Below, piece by piece: positions 12,836 to 25,026 of a stretch of 64,000 nt of DNA. The DNA lies in contig OZ022242.1 of assembly GCA_963978895.1 (NCBI GenBank), forward strand, positions 10,683,741 through 10,747,740, written 5' to 3'. Origin of the DNA: Erpobdella octoculata (lineage: Eukaryota; Annelida; Clitellata; Hirudinida; Erpobdellidae). How positions within the stretch are numbered: the first letter of the stretch is position 1; every line of letters starts with the position of its first letter. The translations under genes were made by a program, and so were the position numbers. The notes under the pieces were generated by a model. It saw nothing but the letters and a program-made list of their open reading frames with translations. It did no database searches and was not told where the DNA came from.

Positions 12836-15800
12836 TTACCCCGCAACATCATCACCACTGTAATCATCATCATCACCATTGTCACCCTGCTTGTTATCTC
12901 CGTTTCTCATTTTGCCAGCACCATCATCGTCGTTATCATCGTCGCCATCTTCGTTGTCCTCTTCATCGTCTTCTGGATCGTTCATCGGGAAGCGGAGAAT
13001 GGCTGCGATTCCCGAAAGTTGTGAGAGTTCTGAGAAATATATTATATAATTATTTAATAATTACAATATGAAAAATAAATCATTGTTCTCCAGCTGTAAA
13101 ATGGCAGCTTGGTAACTTTAATGCCAAAAACAATCAAATAAAAGTCTGCTGATGCAGTTGGCATCACCAGTGGAAACATTTTATAAGTCCTGGTGCTTAA
13201 TATAAACAGCATGGTTACCCCATCTCTTAATGAAACTGACAAGTCACTTACGTTCTCCAGAGACATGGAGACTGGAGAATATTCTCACCGTTCCTCCTCC
13301 ATCTTTGACTCCATCAACCAGTCGGACGTAGCGATGCCTGGCGGGCAGATCTTTTGCTCTGTCATCAAATAAGAAACGGAATTATTTATGGCATGCCAAT
13401 CTTAGCAACCGGAAAAATAGTTAACTTTTAAATTTGCATTTAATTATCATTCAAATACCTGAACAATTCATCCGACACAAGTAGAGTCTCAATGGCTCCT
13501 TGTTCAAACGCGGCTTCAACGTGCTTGACTCTGTGAACAAGAAAGAAAGTGAAAACACAGGAAAGCTTACAACTAATTGTGGACCTCGAAGTATATATGA
13601 CTGAAATTATTACACCAAGTAGAACAAAAAAAAGTACACATACCCATAGAAAGCTCTTTTGGGATCGAGCTGCATCATAGCATAAAAGTCTCCTAGGGCC
13701 TTGATCTCGGCAGAGGCCTTCGTGTCTTGGAGTCGAGAAGAAACGGCTTGGTCTTGAAGAACTTCTGCATTGTGATTAAAGAGAACCACAATTATAGTTT
13801 AATATTTCACTCAAGCAAATTTTGTTAGACTGATATTTATCTATATATATAAAAATCTCGTGTCATAGTGTTTGAAATTGAACTCCTCCGAAACGGCCAA
13901 ACCGATTTTTATGAAATTTTTTGTGTACATTTGGTAGGTCTGAGGATAGGTTGTAGACTATTTAGAATATTTTTTAAAAATTATTTTAAAAAGTTATAAT
14001 GGAAAAACAAAGAGGTGCAATTATGTCCTTTTCATAGAAAAATGCAACAGATAGAAATGCATATATATATATCTATATATATAAAAGGCAACGTATGTTC
14101 ATTAATAACGCCAAAACCAATGAAGGGATTTGCACGAAATTTTACATAATAAACATTTACCACCTAACAAATAATCTCATTTATTAAAAAAAATTGTTTT
14201 GAATGTTTTTAGAAAATTAATTTTTAGAAATATTTTATCTATGCAATTTTAGAAAATTAATTTTTAGAAATATTTTATCTATGCAATTATATCGCGGCTT
14301 AACGAGCTTGCTTTCGACTTCTGTTCCGTCGTTGTTGGTTGTCGCGATTTCTCAAAATCAAAAGTGAGTATTATTTTACTTATATCAATTATATCAATAT
14401 ATCAATATATCAAAAGTAATATATAATATACTATATACTATACTATTATTTTTTTAATTACTGTATATCGTTCAAATGTTTTTGAATGTTTTAGAAAATT
14501 AATTTTTTTAAATATTTTCGCTATTGTATCAGAGCTATGTTTTGTTTACATTCGCTGTTTATCGTCTCGGTTTCTCGAAATCAAAGTAATATAAAAACTT
14601 AGGCTACTATTCTTATATTATTTACTTAGGCTACTATTTTTATATTATTTAATTGTTAATTATTATCGCTCTACCAGTCTAACCACTCTAACCAATCTAA
14701 CCACTCTAACCTCTAACAGATATTATTTTGTGCTACTTTTAGTCTAACAGATATTATTTTGTGCTTACAGACAAGAAAATTGAAAAATTTATTGTGAGTG
14801 AGTATATCAATATAACTATTAATGTATTTTAAGTATAATAGTATAACTATTAATGCACCTTATGGAAAAACAAAAAACATTGTGTATCAGAAAGCTTTGC
14901 AATAAAATGACTGTATGTGTTTGTTGTATTTCTTTTAATTAAAAATCAAAAGTATCTGCATAAATGTTTCAATAGATGCAAAGATGCCCGGGCAAACGAG
15001 CGGTTAAGGAAACGGGAGCCAGAGAGAAAAACGATAAAAAAACTTTTAAATTCCCCGGGCAATGCCGGGTAACCCAGCTAGTATATATATATATCTGTTT
15101 AGAGAGATTAACTTTTATTTGTATTGCAGCCAAAAAGCTGGATTGGAGCAATGGGAAATCACATAATATGAATTATAGTAAATGAGATGTTAGTGTGAAA
15201 TAAAGATAAATATAAGATAAAGATAAAAACATCACGTATTGTTACAATGAACTGTATCAATGTAAGTTCATTGATCAACAGTGGAGAATCATACAATAAG
15301 AGTTATAGTAGATTATAGAATGAGATGTTAAAATGAACTGTTACAATAAGCAATTTTAATTGTTAACATGAAAGTTCATTGCTCTATTATATTATTGACT
15401 GATTTTGTAATGAGATCATCAGTTATTTTGTATATAATGTATATATATTCATATAAGATCGAAGATAGGAAGAAGGTGATATTAAATTATTGAAAGTTCT
15501 TAAGAGAATATGGAAGAACGCTGTTTGAAATCTTTTAGTTTTACAGAAAGGCACCAGATATTCTGAAGCATTTCGCAGCTTCGATAGAGGTACTGAATCA
15601 CGCCGAGCCGGCATGAGGTGGTGAAGGCAGCTGGATGGTTGACGAACAGACTGGAAGAAATCGCGAGTCAGCCTCTCGCGCCTGTCGTGTAGGGAGGAGA
15701 TCCCCGCAGTCATCAGAGCCGCGTCGTACTTCAAGTCACCGTATATGATGCGCAATGCCCGTATCTGCTGCGATTCAATTTTGGATGACAGCTTCTTTGT

Positions 15801-18800
15801 TAGCATGCTGTGCCATACAGGACAAGCATATTCCAGTATGGGTCGGATGACTGTTATGTAAAAGCTCAAGGCGTCCTTCTGGCAAATACAAGCTCTTACG
15901 CTCCCGGTCGCTTTCCCACTTTTCGACCACCTAGAGCTCTAAAAGAGTATCTTGAACTGTCTGATTAATTTGATTTGATTAATTTTAATTGATTTAAGGC
16001 CTAATTCATGTCGGAAACATTAAATTCATGCATTGTCATCCAGAATAAAGCTTTCCTGAAAGTGTTAGAGCTCTAGGTGGTCGAAAAGTGGGAAAACGGC
16101 CAGGAGCGTGAGAGCAAGCGGAAAAGGAAACAGAAGCGTGAGAGAAAAACGCCGGGCACCCCGCTAGTAAAACTATAAATAACCAAAACCATGGCTAGCA
16201 TTTTTTCTAAAAAAAAAAAAAAACTATTTGGCCAATTCAAAAAGTTTACTAATTTATAGATGTACCTTTGAGCGAATGTTTGAATCCAGATGATGAGTGA
16301 ACACATAGAAATTTATTTTTATTGTCCAATAATGCTTTAAGATCGAGTTTTGCAGCCTGCTCGAATATGTAATTGTAGCATTGGTCCTGCATAGTTGAAG
16401 TGAAAATTGTTATGATTTGTCAAATTAAAACCTATTATCTGAATTTTTCCCAAACTTTACCTTCACAAAACCAGGACTTGCCAAAAGTACACATTTCACA
16501 ACTGTAAATATGAAAAAAACAAGTCAGCAAACCAGATTTGAAATTTATTCAGACTAATATTGAAACATTTAATAAAATAAAATAAACAAGTAAAACTTCT
16601 TACCTTCAAAATTGACGTGCTGTTGTATGGCTTGCATGATTTGATCGTAGAACCTAGCCATGGCCTGATTTAATAAATAAATAAATATAAACAATTCATT
16701 AAAAATTAAAAACTCATTAAATTGAATAAACCATGAAATACAAAATAAACAAATACCTTATCGTGTTGAGCGCACTGCCCTTTTCTCTTGCGTGGAATTG
16801 GTGTATCGATCTTTGTTCTAACAATCGTCATGCTTGCTGTTATCAGGCACACATTGGCCAAACCTGGTGAGCAGGACAGTTCATTATTAAACACGTGGTA
16901 AGCAAAATAAATGTATGTATGTAATGTATGTCTATCTATATAAAAATGACTGTTGGCTTGTCTGTCTTTTTTATGCAAATCCAAACCGCTGGAAGAATTT
17001 TATCGAAATTTGGCATGAAGTAGATCTCATAGCAAGCAGGAAAGGAAATGGGAGAGAGAGGGAGAAATTTCTTTATTATTATGACTGTGTTAGACAGCCA
17101 CAATACAGTCCATACAGGCCGATTTTTTGGGACACGGCCCATCTTCAACTAAGCCCAGTCCACCATGTTTCAAAAGCACAAAATTCCAGACTCGGTCCTT
17201 TGTAACAGGCCTAAATTCCCTTGGCTTGGCACAATAACCTCGACCTGTTTAGATAACCCTTTGCAAAACTCTAAGCCCCAACCAATATCACTCATCATTA
17301 TTAGCACTCACCTTCTTGCATAATAACAGCAGCAAGATCTGCATGTTGTGTTGGGTCGCAGGCCAATTCTGAGAAGAAAAAAATCAAATTTTGAAATGCA
17401 ACAATATTATTTAAAACTATAATACACATTTTATATGAACCAGTTAGGAAAAACAAACTGACCAATCCTCTCTAAGGCAACACTGTCCCATTCATTTTTG
17501 TGGAGGGTAAATTTTCTGTTCATTTCAAGGTTTAGAGTGTGGTATGCTCCCATCTGGAATAAACATTAATATTAGACCTTGCCCGATGTTTAATTAATTC
17601 AAAAGACAATTATAAAGATACATTTATTAATATCAGAATTATTAACTATTTATTACTATCAGGATTATTAACTAGTTATTACTATCAGAATTATTATTAA
17701 ATCCATACTTCTACCAATGACACTAAAATAATTATTACAGACAATCAATATAAAAACGAACCAACCTTGACATACTGATTTTCTTCCATGTTGCGACCTC
17801 TGACCCGCAAGACGCATGCTTGGGTGTCGAAATCGATGGCTTCAATTTCGATAGTTAGTTGTGTTCTTATCTTGTTGCTGCTCGTGCTTCCAGTTGATGA
17901 CTCTGTATTAACTTTCCTGATTTTTTTAAATATAAAAAAACTGATGTACTGCAACTGGAAAGAAATATAACAAAATTAAAAGTAGACTTTTGAAAAATAA
18001 ATAAACAAAACAAACCTGATAGTTGTTGACTTGAGTTTGTCTCCCACCATGACAAGATTGTAAGCATGCCACATATCCTCAGGCTCATCGGGAATGAGAA
18101 CAACATGGCTTGAATTTCAAATTTAAAATAAAAATCTAACATTAGATTTATTAACAACCTTTTACAAAAGCACATCAACAATTTCTTTAATTTTCTAATG
18201 AAGCAGAATAAGAAAGTTGAAATCATAAAAATATATCAAGTTTATAATGGACTTCATTGTTATAAAAATAGATTGAGAGCTTTATTAGGAAATTTGTATT
18301 TCGAAACCTATTAAAAAGGTTTAGACATTCTCTATTTAAAATTAAATCACGTTTCATCTTAGTAAAGAAAATGGTTTAGATAAAAAAAACTCAGCTGGAG
18401 ACTGTGAGTGGAATTGAATGTTATTAATGACAGATTCAATGACATGATGCAGAGCTGAATATCCATAACGGACATAATGACATTGCCAGTTAAATGTAGA
18501 ATTAAGCTACTAAATAAAATGTTTTGAAGAAATTTTATAAAAAAGAAAAGCTACTCATTCCTACTTTGAGAGTAAAGCAATAAGATGTGCAGTAAAAAAC
18601 TGGCAATCATAAACAAGAAGAACAGTTAACAAAGATTTTCAACAGCAGAAAAAAATGATAGAAATATTAAATTAGTTAATGTAAATAGATACTCATGAGG
18701 AACTCTTTCCCTTGGGCATCTAGCTAAGTCTATTAGATTTTAAATGTTGAAAAACTGCTTTACAATATTCTTTAATAATTTACTTGTAATAATTTTCTCT

Positions 18801-19070
18801 TTTCAAATAGCTTATCATTTTTGAATGATTTTTTTCCAGTTTAATTTTATAGCAAAAACTACTAAAGTTTACTAAAGTGAAACATTACCCTATATTTGAG
18901 AATAAAAATTTACCCTACATCCATCGAAAAATAAGCAAGATAACCCCATGGCCCATACAATATACATATGGCATAAATCAACATTAAAATGATAAAAATT
19001 TTAAAAAGTTCAAAAAATCAAATGCAAACCCGATTCCATGTTTGTCAATGTCTCTATGGCAGATCTTCAT
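12836..19070 (-). CDS. PELO: Pelota / Dom34 ribosome-rescue factor, complete
   Basis: Thirteen minus-strand exons keep phase throughout: 19030-19070, 18016-18108, 17766-17916, 17463-17553, 17312-17368, 16757-16863, 16604-16664, 16461-16501, 16266-16386, 13644-13764, 13459-13530, 13252-13358 and 12836-13029. They give 418 residues; vertebrate Pelota has 385. Recognisable blocks are [85 protein letters not shown] and [11 protein letters not shown]...[29 protein letters not shown]. Pelota pairs with HBS1 to split stalled ribosomes in no-go and non-stop decay; it lacks the eRF1 GGQ loop, as here. The extra length is a C-terminal tail of about 55 residues, very rich in Asp and Asn. Intron 9 (13765-16265) holds a Helitron and a LINE fragment. 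A minus-strand AATAAA is at 12666-12671. Confidence 0.97.
13840..15081 (+). mobile_element. Helitron, non-autonomous, in PELO intron 9
   Basis: The element starts TC (TCTATATATATAAAA) after an A and ends CTAG before a T, the expected Helitron rule. Just before the end is a hairpin (CCCGG-GCAATG-CCGGG) followed by a 12-nt tail. The 5' part has the phrase CCGAAACGGCCAAACCGATTT, also found at 24010-24050 on the other strand. A second 5'-like start (TCTATATATATAAAAGGC) at about 14074 suggests one copy nested in another or an internal duplication. A 39-bp tandem duplication lies at 14206-14287. No Rep/helicase coding remains. It sits antisense to PELO. Confidence 0.7.
15423..15889 (-). pseudogene. 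LINE reverse-transcriptase C-terminal fragment
   Basis: About 150 codons remain open on the minus strand. The string [19 protein letters not shown], followed by [16 protein letters not shown] and later [10 protein letters not shown], is the thumb/connection region typical of Jockey/CR1-type non-LTR reverse transcriptases. The N-terminal RT motifs including YxDD and the endonuclease are absent, so this is a 5'-truncated copy. It lies inside PELO intron 9 in the same orientation as PELO. Confidence 0.8.
15891..16115. repeat. inverted repeat (about 52-bp arms) next to LINE fragment and Helitron end
   Basis: The left arm at 15891-15942 and the right arm at 16065-16115 are imperfect reverse complements sharing cttttcgaccacctagagctc. 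A spacer of about 120 bp separates them. The right arm runs into a GC-rich tract of gagcgtgagagcaagcgg type. Transcribed as part of PELO pre-mRNA, it could fold into a long hairpin. Confidence 0.75.
16061..16167 (+). mobile_element. solitary Helitron 3' end
   Basis: The tract ends gccgggcaccccgCTAG followed by T, like the Helitron end at 15081. It is preceded by the GC-rich gagcgtgagagcaagcgg tail repeat seen at 24628-24760. The 5' end was not found, so this is a truncated or rearranged copy. Confidence 0.55.
16935..17300 (+). mobile_element. Helitron-like 5' end in PELO intron 5
   Basis: It begins TCTATATAAAAATGACTG with the phrase AAACCGCTGGAAGAATTTT further on, typical of the 5' consensus of non-autonomous Helitrons in invertebrates. 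No CTAG hairpin end was found before the exon at 17312, so it is truncated. It is preceded by a short gtat repeat. Confidence 0.4.
18109..19029. other. PELO intron 1
   Basis: AT-rich intron of about 0.92 kb. I see no exon, RNA gene or mobile element in it. Confidence 0.6.
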
Positions 19071-19339
19071 ATCCTATTGTACTCAGCTTAAAATAAAATA
19101 AAAAATTTAAAACAATCATCCAGAAGTTACAGACTTGTCCACACGCTGATTAGATGTACACAATTCAGCTGTAAAAGTAAATGCAGGTTGTATTGCAAAT
19201 TTGCAAATGCAATAACGTAAATAAATTACCTAAAAGTTAATTTCAGTTGCAATCTATTTTGTATACATATAGTTGTAAAACTTAGTCAATATTTTTGTTT
19301 AATTCATTTGTTTGATTTTAAATTTGTCATAATTAATTT
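19071..19339 (-). promoter_or_regulatory. PELO 5' flank
   Basis: This region upstream of the PELO start codon must include the 5' UTR and core promoter. It is AT-rich with no evident TATA box. A transposon block begins immediately upstream (about 19340), so the promoter is short. Confidence 0.35.
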
Positions 19340-19495
19340 TTAGTTTTTGTGACCATCATACCTGGGACCTTGGGTCCCAAATGGGCATCTTAGTTGGTCC
19401 CAAATGGGCCGCCCATATAAGACCCGTGTCAAGGTGACACCAAATCAAGTGGGTTCTATATGGGTTAAAAATAAAAATTTAAAATGGAAGTTATG

Positions 19496-19565
19496 TGCCT
19501 GGACCGGAATCGAACCCGATTCCAACGACTCTCAAAGCCGGTGTCTATACCACTACACAAACCAA
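19496..19565 (-). ncRNA. tRNA-like sequence (SINE head or tRNA pseudogene)
   Basis: The minus strand carries a perfect B-box (GGTTCGATTCC) and an A-box-like TAGTGGTATAG with tRNA spacing. The acceptor arms do not pair, so this is not a functional tRNA gene. It is most likely the Pol III promoter head of a SINE or a decayed tRNA. It overlaps the composite transposon block. Confidence 0.5.
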
Positions 19566-19871
19566 AGTGTAAGAAAATGCAATTTGTCAGTCAAATATCG
19601 CAAATGATGAAAATCTTCACAAAAGTGGATAATAAAATTTTTATTGAAAATTATGTTTATTTAAGAAATAAATGCAAGAATAAGTATCTTTTATTGATAC
19701 AATTAATAAAACAAACAAATTGAAACAAACTTGGCTCAGCCCACTTATAGCCCAGATATAAATTAGCCCATGAACCCCGTGTGGGACCCATATAGCTCCC
19801 ACATAGACGTTTTGCTATTGCAAATGCCCATTAAGCTTATATAGGACCGATATATAACCCATATCTAAAGG

Positions 19872-21061
19872 CAGGGGCGGATTCAGGGAGGGGGCGAAGA
19901 GGCGCGCGCCCCCCATTGTGGAATAGTTAAAAATAATTTACATTAAACAAATCATTAAACAAATTTAAATTATGTTCATAATATTTAGTAATAAACTTAT
20001 AAATAGAGTTAAGCTCTCAATCAATGTATACGCTCAATTTAAGCATAAAAACATTGATAGATTTCCATTTATAGCACAAACATTTTTACCATTATTAGGT
20101 AGTTACATTTTAAATTTTAGTATGAGGGGGCAAATCTATTATACACAAATAAATTTTTAAACAATGGTATAAAAAATGTCATCAAATTTTTAGGAGGGAG
20201 GACTTTTCATAATATGGATGCTATGGGCGACCGCAAGCGGGGGCAAGAAGGGGCACTTGCCCCCTGGATTTATGGTTTAAATTTTTTTTAGACAAAAATA
20301 GACAAAATATTTATAATTAAAACATTTATAATTAATTGTAACAACTGTGACTCCTTCTATTGTTATATAAATATCATTATTACCATTATCTTTTGGGGAT
20401 GCATCTCCCGATACTCTACTTTTTTCTCTAAACACTTTTATTTGAGAAAATTATCCAGAATAACTGATCCACAACTAGTTAAATGGTTTATTCGAAGTAT
20501 AATATTTATTTAACCATGTATTAACTGATAAACTCATGTATAGCGTTTGGCAGTGCTGAGGCTGTTGTGTAAATAGTCCTCCAAAAAACATTAGTGTGGG
20601 CTTTTACTGATGAATGACTTTTGTTTGATTGACCTCTCTCATTTTCATACAATTTTTTCCAAATTTGTCTGTAAATCTTTAAAGGTACACAAATTTCTAT
20701 CCAACAATGACCATTTGGCTGTCTAGGAAATATAAACCTTTCCAACTAAAGCATTTCTGTAATTTTCAGCGTGTTTTTAAAACGTTTTTAAATTTTTATT
20801 ATGATATAAAATAAAATAAAGTTAACTGAAAATTGTACTCTATATACCCAATTTTAAACAAAAAATTAGAATAATTTTTTTAGGGCTCAATTGAGCCCCA
20901 ACACCTTACACAATTTTGGAAAGAGAATAAAATAAATCTGAGAGAGAATATGAGAAAAGAGGCGAAAAGAAAAAAATAAGAAGCTTGCCCCCTATGCAAA
21001 AATTCCTGCGGTCGCCCATGATGGGTGCGCCCCCCCTTACAAAATTCTGGATCCGCCCCTG
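19872..21061. mobile_element. hAT-type element, non-autonomous, carrying a second one
   Basis: The left end is CAGGGGCGGATTCAGGG. The right end is CTGGATCCGCCCCTG, giving a CAGGGGCGGAT inverted terminal repeat. Flanking 8-mers tctaaagg (19864-19871) and cctatagg (21062-21069) match at 6 of 8 positions, as expected for an old hAT target duplication. There is no transposase. Another element is inserted at 20222-21020. Confidence 0.7.
20222..21020. mobile_element. nested hAT-type MITE
   Basis: The termini are TATGGGCGACCGCA on the left and TGCGGTCGCCCATG on the right. They are inverted with one terminal mismatch and flanked by 8-bp direct repeats atggatgc (20214-20221) and atgggtgc (21021-21028), 7 of 8 identical. 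The ends continue into ggggcaag/cttgcccc words. It lies wholly inside the 19872-21061 element. A 74-codon minus-strand ORF at 20521-20745 has no recognisable domain. Confidence 0.75.
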
Positions 21062-21165
21062 CCTATAGGTTATCCCGAGCCCAGGAACCCCACATAGGAC
21101 CCATTTAGAATGTTCACAGGGAAGAAACGACTGAAAGTTAATAACTATTTTTTGTCAAAAATGTG

Positions 21166-21330
<165 letters not shown>

Positions 21331-22524
21331 CTTCAGAATTATCAGACCTATGTTACCTACTTAACTAATATATCATTACAAAATATTAATAAAAAAAAAT
21401 TGTTTCGTACTTTAAAAGTTTTATTTTAATAAATACCTTTAATTTATATCATCATTTTTATTTTACAGCACTTAATACGTCTACAAAATCCTATGTTTCA
21501 ACTCTCCTCGACCCCTGTTTCATCTTACCTCGGTATGAGCGGAGTTGAAACAAGTTGACTTGGTACTCGTACTCGTACTCATTTTCCACTCAGTACTGAG
21601 TAGCAGAGATATAGTTAGTTGATACTCGTGCTCGTACTCGAGTACGTTTTTCAAGTACTCGTACTCGTAATCGCCCCATAAGTACTCGCAACATCTTTGG
21701 CCATTGGCACATTAAATTGTAAAATAAAACTACGTAGGTAATGAAAATATCTTGCAAGGTTATTGGAAGATAATAATTTTGACGACTATGTCATCGCAGC
21801 AGAAATGGCTGAAAAAGCAGGTATTGAAAAAGATTTGCTTGAGGAGTGATATTATTCTCTGAAAATTCGGCAAAATAGCTGGACTATATTTATTTTGCAA
21901 CTGTACAAGAATTGCTGAATGACATTGATAAACATGTCATAGATTTAAAGCGTTTTGTAATTATTTTTGCAAAACAAAGCACATTATCTGAGAACAGCAT
22001 TCGTAAATAGATAACGAAAGATTGCTCTTTTTAATTAGATATTATTGCTAAAACATAACTAAACAGTACTAAACACTAACAAAACATAACATTTCAAAAT
22101 AAAACTGTTTAATTATTTAATGTATTTTTATGGACGGTTCTTACCTTTAGACTTTTATGTTTTTACAATGTTTCAATCAGGATTTTGAACTAGGCATGAC
22201 TTGGGTATACTAATTATATGGGAAGCAGAAAGGATTAAAAACACATAAACTACCACAGATATCAAAAACATCACCATAAATAACAGAAATAACAAAAATT
22301 AAAAATAATTTGTTTTAGAATAATCTTTTTAAGCAAAATATCCATGCATAAGGATTCATACAAAGAACAATATTGAGGAGTAGAACCTTAAAAATGTTGA
22401 TAAAAAAAAAATTTTGCATGCCAAATTTTGTTGAAATTGGTCCAGCAGTTTATTGGGTCTGTATAATAGACAGCAGACAGACAAAAGTGCTTATATAGAT
22501 TTGTAAAAAACGAAGTTTGTTACG
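21331..22524. other. intergenic, no gene; tactcg-rich patch
   Basis: At 21560-21690 the word tactcg/gtactcg recurs many times on both strands, as in the subterminal repeats of some DNA transposons. At 22420-22470 the phrase gttgaaattggtccagcag resembles Helitron or other repeat consensus sequence. No ORF in this stretch can be supported. Confidence 0.4.
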
Positions 22525-22862
22525 GTTCACTTCAGGGGCGCAGCCAGGGGGCTCGAGGGGACCGGCCCCCTAAACCTTGCCAATGTTGATGTTGAAGTGA
22601 TGCGCGTGCCCGTGTTTTCGAGACATATTTGAGTTAATAATTTTTCAAATTAAATATTTAAAAAGTTATCAAAAATGTTAGGGTGAGAGTTGTCCATGGA
22701 TCTATTTTTGAAAACCCGACCCACCAGAAAATCTGACCTGACCAAAACTGTTTTCGACCCGACCCGACCTATTTGGCTAGAACCCAACTGTCAGAGCGGC
22801 TACATACCACAGTTGATGCTCTGCAACATTGTCAATATTCCATCTACCCTAACCCATAGATA

Positions 22863-23074
22863 AATACGCTGCTGAAACTCTTCACCACTTGCCCCTATCT
22901 TCCGCGACAGCCGAGAGATCCTTCTCAACTATGCGCAGACTCAAATCTTATCTAAGCACCACAACAAAGGGCCAGACAAGTCTGAATGGATTTGCCCAGA
23001 TGACTATCAATCGCGACCTTAACATTAATGAAGAAACCGTCATCGACATTTTTTGCAGAAAAAACGTCGGCTGA
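22863..23074 (+). pseudogene. hAT transposase C-terminal dimerisation domain, decayed
   Basis: The reading frame from 22889 gives LSSATAERSFSTMRRLKSYL...GFAQMTINRDLNIN..., the conserved hAT dimerisation region (SSATAERSFS and RRLKSYL are hallmark strings). The start of the domain (INTLLKLFTT) lies upstream in another frame, so at least one indel separates the halves. The catalytic DDE/RNase H part and BED finger are missing. It is inside the 22533-25139 element, in forward orientation. Confidence 0.85.
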
Positions 23075-23131
23075 ATTTCATATGGTAATTTACTGTTCTA
23101 AATTAAATGTCTTATGGTTTGTTATTAATAA

Positions 23132-23412
23132 CTAGCAGGGTACCCGGCGTTGCCCGGGGTTTTTAGAGGTTTTTCTAATGCTTGTCTCTCTCGCTCCCGT
23201 TTCCTTCCCCGCTTGCTCTCCCGTTCCCGGTCGTTTTCTCGCTCCCGGAAGGTTTCTAGCTCCCGGTAGCTTTCCCGCTCCCGGTCACTTTTTCTTTCCC
23301 GCTTGCTCTTTTGATCTCGGTCGCTTTCCCGCTTTTGCATGCTTTCCCGTTCTCGGTCGCTTTCCCTTTCCCGCTCGCTCTTTTGCTCTCAGCTGCTTTT
23401 CCGTTTCCGCTC
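23132..23412 (-). mobile_element. Helitron 3' end with GC-rich tail repeat
   Basis: Read on the minus strand, the tract ends CCCGGGCAACGCCGGG-TACCCTG-CTAG next to T, the same hairpin/CTAG terminus as at 15081. Beside it lies a degenerate tandem repeat of about 18 bp (tcccgctcccggtcgcttt). The overlapping Arg-Glu-Ser-Asp ORF is a product of that repeat. Confidence 0.65.
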
Positions 23413-23738
<326 letters not shown>

Positions 23739-23881
23739 CCCGCTCATTTTGTGACCGATTTTAATTTTTTTTACTAAAACCTTCCTCCATTGACTCTCAA
23801 GCTTGTGTAAAAATGTCATTACGATCGGATGAATGGTGTCGCAATGCATAAGTTACACACAAACATAATCTTATTTATATA

Positions 23882-24076
23882 CTAGCGGGGTGCCCAGCGT
23901 TGCCCGGGCTTTTTAGAGGTTTTTCTATCGTTTATATATAATTTTTAAAAAATATTTTAAATAGCCTGCAACCTATCCTCAGACCTACCAAATGCACACA
24001 AAAAATTTCATAAAAATCGGTTCAGCCGTTTCGGAGGAGTTTGAAGTCAAACAATATGACACGAGATTTATATATA
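23882..24076 (-). mobile_element. miniature Helitron, about 195 bp
   Basis: On the minus strand it runs from TATATATAAATCTCGTGTC through CCGAAACGGCTGAACCGATTT to the hairpin GCCCGGGCAACGCTGGGC and CTAG at 23882-23885, with flanking T. Both ends are homologous to the larger copy at 13840-15081, so this looks like a deletion derivative of the same family. The exact 5' TC is not clear because the next copy abuts it. Confidence 0.6.
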
Positions 24077-24235
24077 CTAGCGGGGTTACCCGGCGTTGCT
24101 CGCGGTTTTCAGAGGTTTTTTAATCATTTTTCTCTTTTGCTCCCGTTTCCTTCCTCGCTTGCTCTCCCGTTTCCGTTCCCGCTTGCTCTCCCGTTTCCGT
24201 TCCCGCTCGCGCTCATTTTTTCTTTTCCACTCTTT
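24077..24235 (-). mobile_element. Helitron 3' end, second tandem copy
   Basis: Another minus-strand CTAG end (24077-24080) with the hairpin-like GCGAGCAACGCCGGGTAACCC directly abuts the previous copy. It is followed by the same GC-rich tcccgtttccgttcccgc repeat. The far end could not be recognised. Confidence 0.5.
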
Positions 24236-24627
24236 CATAACTTATTTTAGCCCATAAAACGTAAAGTAGATTTGCTAAAAGTTGCTTGAAGCCTTCAAAC
24301 GTTGTTACGTAAACAAAATTTGAATTTTATTACGCAATTACCTTCAATGGTCGTACATAGGAACTTTTGGCCTGGAAAGTTAAGAAGGGGAAAAAGTTAA
24401 GAATGTTTGGACTCCTTCTCCGATCTCCCGGCTCAGGGGGCCAAAAAACCTTACGGGCCAAAAGTGCCTATACCTGATCATTGCATAAGTTTTTGAAGCA
24501 CTGTTTACAATTGCGTAACAGGCATTACTTGCCAATGTTTTTATTCAATATTAAGAAATCCATGACTTGCTTCACAGTCTTGCATAGTGTGACCGATTGC
24601 GCGTTATTACAAATTATTAAGAGATAG

Positions 24628-24813
24628 ATGGGGCGGGAAAGCGACCGGAATCGGGAAAGTGACTGGGAGCGGGAAAGCGACCGGGAGTGGGAGAGCAAGC
24701 GGGAACGAGAAAGCGACCGGGAGCGGGAGAGAAAACGGGGAATTAAACGGGAGCTAGAGGAAAACGATAAAAAAACTCTAAAAACCCCCGAGCAACGCCG
24801 GGTAACCTCGCTA

Positions 24814-24814
<1 letters not shown>
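24628..24814 (+). mobile_element. Helitron 3' end with 18-bp-type GC-rich repeat
   Basis: A degenerate repeat of gcgggaaagcgaccggga units (24628-24760) leads into cccgagcaacgccgggtaacctcgCTAG at 24814, followed by T and a (TA)n tract. It is in the opposite orientation to the copies at 23132-24235. Confidence 0.6.

Positions 24815-24901
<87 letters not shown>
24815..24901. repeat. (TA)n microsatellite
   Basis: About 87 bp of pure TA starting at the base after a Helitron CTAG end. Confidence 0.95.
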
Positions 24902-24905
<4 letters not shown>

Positions 24906-24950
24906 TTACAGCCCACAAAAGTCAAAGCTTAACGACAGCTTCAGCAATAA

Positions 24951-25026
<76 letters not shown>

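Larger units (their letters stand above)
19340..21120. mobile_element. composite transposon block with tgggtccc/gggaccca motifs
   Basis: Words such as gggtcccaaatgggc, gggacccatatag and aggacccattta recur on both sides of a nested hAT pair. They suggest an older unclassified element into which the hAT elements inserted. I could not define its ends or a target duplication. Confidence 0.35.

Noticed and set aside
19496..19565. Functional tRNA gene
   Set aside because: A- and B-boxes are present but the acceptor stem does not pair, so it is called tRNA-like only.
23125..23340. Arg-Glu-Ser-Asp repeat ORF (and its relative at 24628-24903)
   Set aside because: Resembles an RS-type splicing protein, but is produced by the degenerate GC-rich repeat in the Helitron 3' end.
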